Source: Polaromonas sp. (lineage in GTDB: Bacteria > Pseudomonadota > Gammaproteobacteria > Burkholderiales > Burkholderiaceae_C). Taken from it: a stretch of 5,987 bases of DNA. The notes under the pieces are model-generated. The model worked only from the letters and a program-made list of their open reading frames with translations. It had not been told where the DNA came from and did no database searches. Within the stretch, counting starts at the first letter, position 1. Every line of letters starts with the position of its first letter. The stretch spans positions 1-5,987 of the forward strand of contig JAJAYS010000308.1 of the NCBI GenBank assembly GCA_026786065.1, given 5' to 3'. A program made the position numbers and the translations under genes. This document shows positions 1 to 4,539 of the stretch, piece by piece.

Positions 1-451
1 CCCATTCAATGGCCGGCCCGATGTCGTTCAAAACCAGCCGCCGCACGGCCACCGGCAACGCTGGCTGTGACTGCACGCAGGTCAGCATGCCGATCAGCCC
101 GCCCATGCTGGTCCCGACCCAGTCGAGTGTCGCTATGGGGTGCTGCGAATGCAGATGCGCCAGCAGCGCCAGCATGTCGGCCATGTACACCGGAAGCTGG
201 TAGTCCATCGGGTCGGCCAGCCAGTCGCTCTCGCCCCGCCCCGGCACGTCCGGGCACACCACCCGCAGGCTGTGCGGCGCCCGGCTGACCAGCGCCTGCG
301 CCAGCGTGTCGAAATCGCGGCCCTGGCGCGACAGCCCGTGCACGCAGACCACGACATGCGCCGCGTCGGGCTCGCCCCACTGCCACCAGGCCAAACGGTG
401 CGACCCCTGGCTGTCGGGACAAACAAGATAGTCAAGCGCAGGCTGGGACAT
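1..451 (-). CDS. Alpha/beta-fold hydrolase, N-terminal part (cut by left edge)
   Basis: Reading the minus strand from the ATG at 451 gives 150 uninterrupted codons to the window edge. Seen: the oxyanion-loop motif HGLSRQGRDFD (residues 38-48), the strand-turn DVPGRGESDW (68-77) typical of alpha/beta hydrolases, and the nucleophile elbow GTSMGG (113-118) with Ser115 as probable catalytic serine. The acid and histidine of the triad would lie beyond the edge; such enzymes are usually about 280-310 residues, so roughly half is present. The substrate cannot be told from sequence. It is transcribed divergently from bdhA, so a link to ester or hydroxyacid metabolism is possible but inferred. No clear ribosome binding site precedes 451. 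The frame stays open upstream with in-frame ATGs at 536-538 and 551-553, so an N-terminal extension of 29 or 34 residues cannot be excluded; its AT-rich codons (two TTA) argue against it. Confidence 0.85.
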   Translation of the reverse strand, partial: MSQPALDYLVCPDSQGSHRLAWWQWGEPDAAHVVVCVHGLSRQGRDFDTLAQALVSRAPHSLRVVCPDVPGRGESDWLADPMDYQLPVYMADMLALLAHLHSQHPIATLDWVGTSMGGLIGMLTCVQSQPALPVAVRRLVLNDIGPAIEW

Positions 452-551
452 GGGTTGGCTTAAAAAATCGGCTGATAATTGTTTTTCAAGGTCCGCCAGA
501 ATCTCTTGCGGCGACTGGTTCGACCCATCGTAAATCATCCGAAAGACGCGC
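452..551. promoter_or_regulatory. Divergent promoter region, hydrolase / bdhA
   Basis: This 100-bp gap separates two divergent genes and contains the AT-rich stretch 459-490, in contrast to the GC-rich flanks. For bdhA the best -10 candidate is GATAAT at 474-479, which would start transcription near 486, but no good -35 lies 16-18 bp upstream. On the minus strand TTGAAA (complement of 485-490) could serve as a -35 for the hydrolase, with TTTTAA about 18 bp on; that would leave almost no leader. These are eye-picked matches and individually weak. The ribosome binding site of bdhA is also poor (GAAAGA at 541-546). Confidence 0.35.
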
Positions 552-1334
552 ATGCTTGCAGGAAAAACCGCCCTCGTTACCGGCTCTACCAGCGGCATCG
601 GCCTCGGAATCGCGAAGGCGCTGGCCGCCCAGGGCGCCAACATCGTGATGAACGGCTTTGGCGACATCGCCGGCCCGACGGGCGAGGTCGCGGCGCTCGG
701 CGTCAAGGTGCTGCACCACGGCGCCGACATGAGCAAACCAGCCGAGATCGAAGCCATGATGGCCTTTGCCGCTGCGCAGTTCGGCCGCGTCGATGTTCTG
801 GTCAACAACGCCGGCATTCAGCATGTGGCGCGCATCGAGCACTTTCCGCCTGAGAAGTGGGACGCGATCATCGCCATCAACCTGAGCAGCGCCTTCCACG
901 CCACCCGGCTGGCGCTGCCCGCGATGCTGGCGGCCGACGGCGGCAAGGGCTGGGGCCGCATCATCAACATCGCCTCGGTACACGGCCTGGTGGCGTCGAG
1001 CGAAAAGTCGGCCTACGTCGCGGCCAAGCATGCGCTGGTCGGGCTGACCAAAGTCACCGCGCTCGAAAACGCCACCACCGGGGTGACCTGCAATGCCATC
1101 TGCCCCGGCTGGGTGCTGACGCCGCTGGTGCAGAAGCAGATCGATGCGCGCGTTGCGGCAGGCAGCATAAGCAATGCCGATGCGGTGCGGCAGCTGCTGG
1201 CTGAAAAAGAGCCTTCATTGCAATTCACGACGCCCGAAGAACTCGGCGCACTGGCGGTGTTTTTTTGCTCGCCGGCCGGCAACAACGTGCGCGGTGTCGC
1301 CTGGAACATGGACGGCGGCTGGGCTGCTCAGTAA
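552..1334 (+). CDS. bdhA: D-3-hydroxybutyrate dehydrogenase (EC 1.1.1.30)
   Basis: A 260-residue short-chain dehydrogenase/reductase that interconverts D-3-hydroxybutyrate and acetoacetate with NAD+, the cytosolic step that feeds products of polyhydroxybutyrate breakdown into central metabolism. Seen: the cofactor motif TGSTSGIG (10-17), NNAG (85-88), catalytic Asn110, Ser142, Tyr155 and Lys159 (S...YVAAK), and the family hallmarks GIQH (88-91), NAICPGWV (181-188) and the C-terminal DGGW (254-257). Length and the N-terminus MLAGKTALVTGSTSGIGLGIA match BdhA proteins of Ralstonia and relatives end to end, which supports the ATG at 552 despite a weak ribosome binding site. The gene is intact and stands alone: a divergent hydrolase upstream and a convergent oxidoreductase downstream. 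A seven-T run at 1260-1266 encodes part of the conserved AVFF segment and stays in frame. Other SDR alcohol dehydrogenases are possible, but the BdhA-specific motifs make this assignment strong. Confidence 0.95.
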   Translation: MLAGKTALVTGSTSGIGLGIAKALAAQGANIVMNGFGDIAGPTGEVAALGVKVLHHGADMSKPAEIEAMMAFAAAQFGRVDVLVNNAGIQHVARIEHFPPEKWDAIIAINLSSAFHATRLALPAMLAADGGKGWGRIINIASVHGLVASSEKSAYVAAKHALVGLTKVTALENATTGVTCNAICPGWVLTPLVQKQIDARVAAGSISNADAVRQLLAEKEPSLQFTTPEELGALAVFFCSPAGNNVRGVAWNMDGGWAAQ

Positions 1335-1361
1335 GTTAATTGGCTCGGCTGCGTACTACGG

Positions 1362-1377
1362 CCTGTCACCTGTCACC
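1362..1377. repeat. Short tandem repeat in convergent gap (CCTGTCA x2 plus CC)
   Basis: The 78-bp gap between the convergent bdhA and the FAD oxidoreductase holds a 7-bp unit CCTGTCA repeated twice followed by CC. It lies in the loop of a weak inverted repeat (CGGCC 1359-1363 with GGCCG 1378-1382). A 10-bp palindrome GCGGTACCGC follows at 1390-1399. No T-run follows either structure, so I see no intrinsic terminator here. It may be chance. Confidence 0.4.
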
Positions 1378-1412
1378 GGCCGGACCCGGGCGGTACCGCT
1401 TGCCACCAAGGC

Positions 1413-2525
1413 TTATGCGGCGCCCTGCGTCGCCAACAGATCCACGACGAAATCGCCTATCGCCAGGGAACTGGTCAAGCCCGGCGATTCGATTCCGAAC
1501 AGATTGACCAGACCGGGCACGCCGTGGTCGCGTGGCCCCTGAATCAAAAAGTCGCCAGCGGGCTGGCCTGGCCCGTGGGTTTTCGGCCGAATTCCGGCGT
1601 AAGCTGGCAGCAGCGTGCCGTCTTGCAATGCCGGCCAGTATTTGCGGATCTCCACATAAAAAGCGTCGGCCCGGGCCGGATCGACCTCCAGCGCCTCGGG
1701 GTCGTCAACCCATTCGACGTCGGGCCCAAAGCGCGCCTGGCCGCCGAGATCCAGCGTCAAATGCACCCCGAGGCCGGCCTGCTCGGGCACCGGATAAATC
1801 AGGCGACTGAACGGCGACCGGCCAGCCAGAGCGAAGTAATTGCCCTTGCAAAACCTGGGCGTCGGCACCCGGGCCGGGTCCAGCCCGCCAAGGCGGCCGG
1901 CCAGCGCAGGCGCCTGCAGCCCGGCCGCGTTGACGACCACTTCCGCGTTGATCGCGGTGCCGTCAGTCGCTATTATATTTATAGCTTCATGCGCCCTATT
2001 CCATTGGGCTAAACCGGTATTTAGCACCACGATTCCGCCTTGGTTCTCAAGGTCACCCTGCAACGACAGCATCAGCGCGTGGCTGTCGACGATGCCGGTG
2101 CTCGGCGAATGCAGGGCGGCCACGCAGCGCAGCGCCGGCTCCATCGCCCTCGCCTCCTCAGCATCCAGCAGCCGCAGGTCGTGCACCCCGTTGGCCGCTG
2201 CCGCCGCCTGGATTCGGCCGAGTTGGCCACGTTGCGCCTCGCCAGAAGCGACGATCAGCTTGCCGCAGCGGCTGTGCGCTACACCGCGCTCGGCGCAGTA
2301 GGCATACAGCGCGCTGCGCCCGGTTACGCACAGACGCGCCTTCAGCGAGCCCTGCGGGTAGTAAATGCCGGCGTGGATTACCTCGCTGTTGCGCGAACTG
2401 GTGCCGGTGCCTATGCCTTTGGCCGCTTCGAGTACCAGCACCTCCCGGCCCTGCAGCGCCAGCGCCCGGGCCACCGCGAGCCCGACCACGCCGGCGCCAA
2501 CCACCACGCATTCGACCTTCTCCAT
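1413..2525 (-). CDS. FAD-dependent oxidoreductase, L-2-hydroxyglutarate oxidase (LhgO/L2HGDH)-like
   Basis: A 370-residue flavoprotein of the DAO superfamily. Seen: the dinucleotide-binding motif [16 protein letters not shown] (8-23) with the acidic end of strand 2 at Glu33 (VLVLE); [15 protein letters not shown] (43-57) followed by SLKARLC (60-66), closely resembling the S/H-x-NSGVIHxGIYY block of human L2HGDH and bacterial LhgO; VVVNAAG (196-202); and a C-terminal FAD-contact segment [14 protein letters not shown] (344-357). Known members oxidise L-2-hydroxyglutarate to 2-oxoglutarate and pass electrons to the quinone pool; the exact substrate here is inferred. The start at 2525 is chosen because AAGGTGG lies 5 nt upstream and the FAD motif begins at residue 8. 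An in-frame start at 2627 would add 34 basic residues that look non-coding. Odd: residues about 169-187 are encoded by an AT-rich repeat, including three ATA codons within four residues (182, 184, 185). Convergent with bdhA. Confidence 0.9.
   Translation of the reverse strand: MEKVECVVVGAGVVGLAVARALALQGREVLVLEAAKGIGTGTSSRNSEVIHAGIYYPQGSLKARLCVTGRSALYAYCAERGVAHSRCGKLIVASGEAQRGQLGRIQAAAAANGVHDLRLLDAEEARAMEPALRCVAALHSPSTGIVDSHALMLSLQGDLENQGGIVVLNTGLAQWNRAHEAINIIATDGTAINAEVVVNAAGLQAPALAGRLGGLDPARVPTPRFCKGNYFALAGRSPFSRLIYPVPEQAGLGVHLTLDLGGQARFGPDVEWVDDPEALEVDPARADAFYVEIRKYWPALQDGTLLPAYAGIRPKTHGPGQPAGDFLIQGPRDHGVPGLVNLFGIESPGLTSSLAIGDFVVDLLATQGAA
1965..2027 (-). repeat. AT-rich two-hairpin repeat inside the oxidoreductase reading frame
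   Basis: Seen: a local AT-rich stretch in a GC-rich gene with two inverted repeats, GCTAT-N7-ATAGC (1969-1985) and GCCC-N9-GGGC (1993-2009). On the minus strand it reads through without a stop as residues about 168-187 of the flavoprotein, in a loop before the conserved VVVNAAG strand. From memory, short elements with a core like AAGCTAT-AT-rich-ATAGC next to a GC-containing hairpin are scattered in Comamonadaceae intergenic regions; I assign it to that type by resemblance only. The boundaries are approximate. Confidence 0.6.
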
Positions 2526-2530
2526 TCGCC

Positions 2531-2537
2531 CCACCTT
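2531..2537 (-). promoter_or_regulatory. Ribosome binding site that fixes the oxidoreductase start
   Basis: The minus strand reads AAGGTGG, five bases before the ATG at 2525. It is the only good Shine-Dalgarno match near the possible starts of this gene, and it places the FAD-binding motif close to the N-terminus as in the family. Confidence 0.7.
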
Positions 2538-2599
2538 TCGCTGTGACTTTCGCATGACTTTTGCAGGTTGGCGTTGTTGCCTGCGGCCTCTACGCCGCG

Positions 2600-2627
2600 G
2601 GTCATCCCAACTCCGATGGATTGTCAA
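2600..2627 (-). promoter_or_regulatory. Candidate sigma-70 promoter of the oxidoreductase
   Basis: On the minus strand a perfect TTGACA (-35; 2627 to 2622) is followed 16 bases later by ATGACC (2605 to 2600), a poor -10. It would give a leader of roughly 70 nt before the ATG at 2525. The -35 hexamer abuts, with a one-base overlap, the inverted repeat at 2627-2643, an arrangement that could allow repression or activation. The weak -10 keeps confidence low. Confidence 0.35.
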
Positions 2628-2643
2628 TGACGTCCACCGTCAT
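2627..2643. promoter_or_regulatory. Operator-like inverted repeat ATGACG-N5-CGTCAT
   Basis: A perfect 6-bp inverted repeat with a 5-bp spacer (17 bp in total), with the geometry of a dimeric regulator site. It adjoins the TTGACA -35 box of the oxidoreductase candidate promoter and lies about 200 bp before the outer membrane protein gene. No regulator gene is present in the window, so a cognate protein cannot be named. Six-bp arms also arise by chance. Confidence 0.3.
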
Positions 2644-2785
2644 GACGCATAAAAACCACGTTTTCGGTAGTCCTACAGGCACTTCAGGGGAGGCCTACAC
2701 AGAGCTTGGACCCAAGTGGCTAAAGTGAATTGGTGGTCGCGCTGAGCCGAGCCCTATTGAACGCGAAAAGCCATTAAGGGCATCT

Positions 2786-2815
2786 CAGGTACTTCAGTTT
2801 TCAAGTTACTTCAAG
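2786..2815 (+). repeat. TTCA-containing direct repeats upstream of the outer membrane protein
   Basis: TTCAG (2793-2797), TTCAAG (2800-2805) and TTCAAG (2810-2815) lie in a row; the last two are ten bases apart, about one helical turn. CAGGTACTTCAG at 2786-2797 also recurs with one mismatch at 2676-2687, 110 bp upstream. The block ends 28 bases before the GTG start, so it would fall in the promoter or leader of the outer membrane protein gene. Function is unknown. Confidence 0.3.
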
Positions 2816-2831
2816 CCCATTTCCAACCAAT

Positions 2832-2836
2832 AAGGA
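2832..2836 (+). promoter_or_regulatory. Ribosome binding site deciding the GTG start
   Basis: AAGGA six bases before the GTG at 2843. It supports use of this non-ATG start, which directly precedes a complete signal peptide. Confidence 0.75.
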
Positions 2837-2842
2837 ATTACC

Positions 2843-3457
2843 GTGAACGCACCCCTACGCCGCGCCCTTGCAGTCTGCTGCACCTCCCTGCTCGCGCTGG
2901 GCGCTTCTTCCGCAGCGCTGGCCCAAAGCAGCCCCACCGGCTGGGACCGGATGACCTCAATGTACAAGCCCGGCTCCAGCTATATCGGGTTTAACGTCGG
3001 CCGCACCGACTATTCGCTCGGCAACGGCACCGGGTTGTTTCGCTCCGACCAGACCGCTACCTCTTACGGCCTGAACGCCGGAGCGTATTTCAATAATTAC
3101 CTTGGCCTGGAGCTCGGCGTCAATGACTTTGGCGACGTGGCGCGCGGCGGCGGCACGACCCAGGCCTATGGGTTCAACGTCAGCCTGATCGGCAAGTTGC
3201 CGCTGAGCCCGAGCTTCAACCTGCTCGGAAAAGTTGGCGCCACCTACGGTCGCACCGAAGTCAGTTCCAGCCCCGGCTCCGGCGTGGTTGCTGGTAAGGA
3301 GGACGGCTTCGGTCCGTCTTACGGCATAGGCGCCGAATACTTGTTCGCGCCGAACGTGTCGGCGGTGGTGCAGTATGACGAACACTGGCTCAAATTCGTC
3401 GGAAACGACCGTGAACGCCTGGGCACCGCGTCGGTTGGGCTGCGCTATCGCTTCTGA
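2843..3457 (+). CDS. OmpA-type beta-barrel outer membrane protein (porin-family, barrel only)
   Basis: A 204-residue protein starting with GTG. Seen: a signal peptide with a basic n-region (NAPLRR), a hydrophobic core (about 8-20) and a probable signal peptidase I site ALA|QS after residue 27, leaving a mature chain of about 177 residues. The mature part alternates hydrophobic and polar residues with glycines and aromatics, for example SYIGFNVGRTDYSLG (46-60), GLNAGAYFNNYLGLELGVNDFG (76-97), GKVGATYGRTE (129-139), SYGIGAEYLF (159-168) and the final ASVGLRYRF ending in Phe, the classic recognition signal for the BAM complex. Length fits an eight-stranded barrel of the OmpA transmembrane-domain or OMP_b-brl type without a periplasmic peptidoglycan-binding domain. 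Predicted location is the outer membrane; ligand or role is not evident. Monocistronic, with its own terminator. An OmpW-like assignment is a less likely alternative. Confidence 0.85.
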   Translation: MNAPLRRALAVCCTSLLALGASSAALAQSSPTGWDRMTSMYKPGSSYIGFNVGRTDYSLGNGTGLFRSDQTATSYGLNAGAYFNNYLGLELGVNDFGDVARGGGTTQAYGFNVSLIGKLPLSPSFNLLGKVGATYGRTEVSSSPGSGVVAGKEDGFGPSYGIGAEYLFAPNVSAVVQYDEHWLKFVGNDRERLGTASVGLRYRF

Positions 3458-3494
3458 TCCAAAACCTGACAACGCCGGACTTCCGGCAAAAAAC

Positions 3495-3527
3495 AGCCCG
3501 CATTGCGCAAGCCCTGCGGGCTTTTTT
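3495..3527 (+). terminator. Intrinsic terminator of the outer membrane protein gene, probably bidirectional
   Basis: An 8-bp perfect stem, AGCCCGCA (3495-3502) with TGCGGGCT (3515-3522), a 12-nt loop and six T (3522-3527), 37 bases after the stop codon. On the opposite strand the same stem is followed by one G and six T (complement of 3488-3493), so it can also end the convergent metallophosphoesterase transcript. The loop contains the palindrome TTGCGCAA. Confidence 0.9.
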
Positions 3528-3572
3528 ATGGCCTCCGCGAGGTGCCTGTGCAGAACTCTGGCGGAATTGTGG

Positions 3573-3668
3573 CAGCCGGGTCGGGACGGGCTGCATGGCG
3601 CCTTTCTGCAGCCAATAGCCCCGCTATTGGCAAGAAAGGCAACGCAGCTGACCGCCCGAGCCCGGCTG
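3573..3668. repeat. 96-nt imperfect palindrome / long hairpin in convergent gap
   Basis: Hand pairing gives 38 Watson-Crick pairs around a CCC loop (3620-3622). Stems from outside in: 3573-3580/3661-3668 (8 bp), 3581-3585/3655-3659 (5), 3587-3589/3652-3654 (3), 3590-3594/3644-3648 (5), 3600-3607/3633-3640 (8) and 3611-3619/3623-3631 (9). They are separated only by small bulges and two asymmetric internal loops. No T-run flanks it, so it is not a standard terminator, and it does not overlap the one at 3495-3527. No protein frame through it looks real. It would lie in the 3' untranslated part of the kinase/phosphoesterase mRNA, 52 bases after the stop codon. It may be a structured RNA, an mRNA-stabilising hairpin or a miniature palindromic element. 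Confidence 0.7.
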
Positions 3669-3690
3669 ATCGCAGACCGCAGGGAGTCAT

Positions 3691-3717
3691 GCGGAAGGTC
3701 CCTGGCGCCGGGTCCGC
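3691..3717 (-). other. Small hairpin directly after the metallophosphoesterase stop
   Basis: GCGGA (3691-3695) pairs with TCCGC (3713-3717), and CCC (3700-3702) with GGG (3710-3712), giving an eight-pair stem with a four-base bulge that starts four bases after the stop codon of the minus-strand gene. No T-run follows. It may slow 3' exonucleases or be incidental in GC-rich DNA. Confidence 0.3.
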
Positions 3718-3720
3718 GTA

Positions 3721-4539
3721 TCAGGCGGTCCCGCGCTGCAGCAACAACTGGGTTGATTTGACCTGAGAGAAACCGCCGCGGGCCGCGTCGAAATCCCAAC
3801 GCTCGACGCGGCACGGGCATGCTTGCAGTTGCGGCTGGTAGTCGATTAAATTGACCGAGTTCGGCGCCTCCTGGCGAATCCGCGAGGACACCGCTGTCCC
3901 AGCTTGAACGCACCAAAGCCGCCGCGCCAGGCCGCCAGCCTGCCCGGTCAGCTCGCAAACATAGGGCAGGTGAATGTGGCCGCCCATCACCACGTCGGCC
4001 CCGGCTGCACTCCAGGCCCTCAGCGCCGGTGCCCAGTTACGTAGCCGGTCGTGTTCGTCCGATTGCCTGAGCACATGCACCGGCTGGTGCACCACCACCA
4101 CGCGCAACTGGGCCGCACTGGCCTGCTGGAGCCGCTCTGAGACCTCGGCAATCTGGCGATCCGACACCTCGCCATTTTTGTGGCGCCAGCGCCGGGTGGT
4201 TTTCACTCCGAGCACCAGCAGCGCGGGCAGCGCAATAACCGGATTCAACGTCGGCCCAAACCAGCGCAAATAGCCGGCATACGGCCTGAACACCCGCGCC
4301 GCCAGATTGAGCAGCGGGATGTCGTGGTTGCCGGGTAGCGCCAGCATGCGCGGCACTCCCAAGCTGTCGCAGAACGCTCGGGCTTGCTGGAACTCGCTCT
4401 CACGGGCGCGCTGGGTGATGTCGCCCGACACCACCAGCACGTCCGGCCGCTCGGCCAGCGCCAGCTCGCGCAAGGCCCGCACCACCGGAGCCTGTTCGGT
4501 GCCGAAGTGCATGTCCGAAATCTGCAGCAGACGCATCAT
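3721..4539 (-). CDS. Calcineurin-like metallophosphoesterase (CpdA/Icc-like class)
   Basis: A 272-residue enzyme predicted to hydrolyse phosphoesters with two metal ions; no signal peptide, so cytoplasmic. All five signature blocks are visible: DMH (Asp9, His11), GD (Asp40), GNHD (Asn71, His72), His151 in VVVVHQP and GGHIH (His188, His190). A hydrophobic stretch (about 97-112) precedes the TTRRWRHKNGEVS segment. This architecture is that of the group containing 3',5'-cAMP phosphodiesterase CpdA, but the true substrate is unknown. Its ATG (4539-4537) overlaps the TGA of the upstream lipid kinase in an ATGA arrangement; a second ATG directly follows (4536-4534). No independent ribosome binding site is obvious, so translational coupling to the kinase is likely. 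The gene is intact and is the last of its operon, ending toward the bidirectional terminator near 3495. Confidence 0.9.
   Translation of the reverse strand: MMRLLQISDMHFGTEQAPVVRALRELALAERPDVLVVSGDITQRARESEFQQARAFCDSLGVPRMLALPGNHDIPLLNLAARVFRPYAGYLRWFGPTLNPVIALPALLVLGVKTTRRWRHKNGEVSDRQIAEVSERLQQASAAQLRVVVVHQPVHVLRQSDEHDRLRNWAPALRAWSAAGADVVMGGHIHLPYVCELTGQAGGLARRLWCVQAGTAVSSRIRQEAPNSVNLIDYQPQLQACPCRVERWDFDAARGGFSQVKSTQLLLQRGTA

Larger units (their letters stand above)
2526..2842. other. Divergent intergenic region, oxidoreductase / outer membrane protein
   Basis: This 317-bp gap has no credible gene on either strand; the open frames crossing it are arginine-rich and lack family motifs. It holds, from left to right, the oxidoreductase ribosome binding site, a consensus -35 box for the minus strand beside an operator-like inverted repeat (2600-2643), a lower-GC stretch, TTCA-containing direct repeats (2786-2815) and the ribosome binding site of the outer membrane protein. 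For the plus strand no sigma-70 promoter stands out: TTGGTG at 2730 with TATTGA at 2755, and TTGAAC at 2757, are poor candidates. Confidence 0.6.

Noticed and set aside
6..422. 138-codon minus-strand frame at the left edge
   Set aside because: Alanine/glycine/arginine-rich shadow; the neighbouring frame from 451 carries the hydrolase motifs and is clearly the coding one.
486..1031. 181-codon open frame on the minus strand opposite bdhA
   Set aside because: It lies entirely antisense to a well-supported bdhA, has histidine/arginine-rich composition without family motifs, and is explained by GC-rich codon bias.
1260..1266. Seven-T run in bdhA as a frameshift or programmed slippage site
   Set aside because: The reading frame on both sides matches BdhA proteins (AVFF before, DGGW after), so the gene is intact and no slippage is needed.
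1359..1399. Intrinsic terminator between bdhA and the oxidoreductase
   Set aside because: Only a 5-bp stem with a 14-base loop and a separate 10-bp palindrome are present, neither followed by a T-run on either strand.
2526..2627. N-terminal extension of the oxidoreductase to 2627
   Set aside because: The added 34 residues are basic and low in complexity, while the ATG at 2525 has a well-spaced ribosome binding site and the expected distance to the FAD motif.
3573..3668. Integron attC site as explanation of the long palindrome
   Set aside because: I find no GTTRRRY/RYYYAAC core pair at the stem ends, and no integrase or cassette-like arrangement is present.
2957..3958. 333-codon open frame on the minus strand across the outer membrane protein and the phosphoesterase end
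   Set aside because: It is antisense to one strong gene, runs over a terminator and the long palindrome, and overlaps the phosphoesterase in another frame; no recognisable domain.
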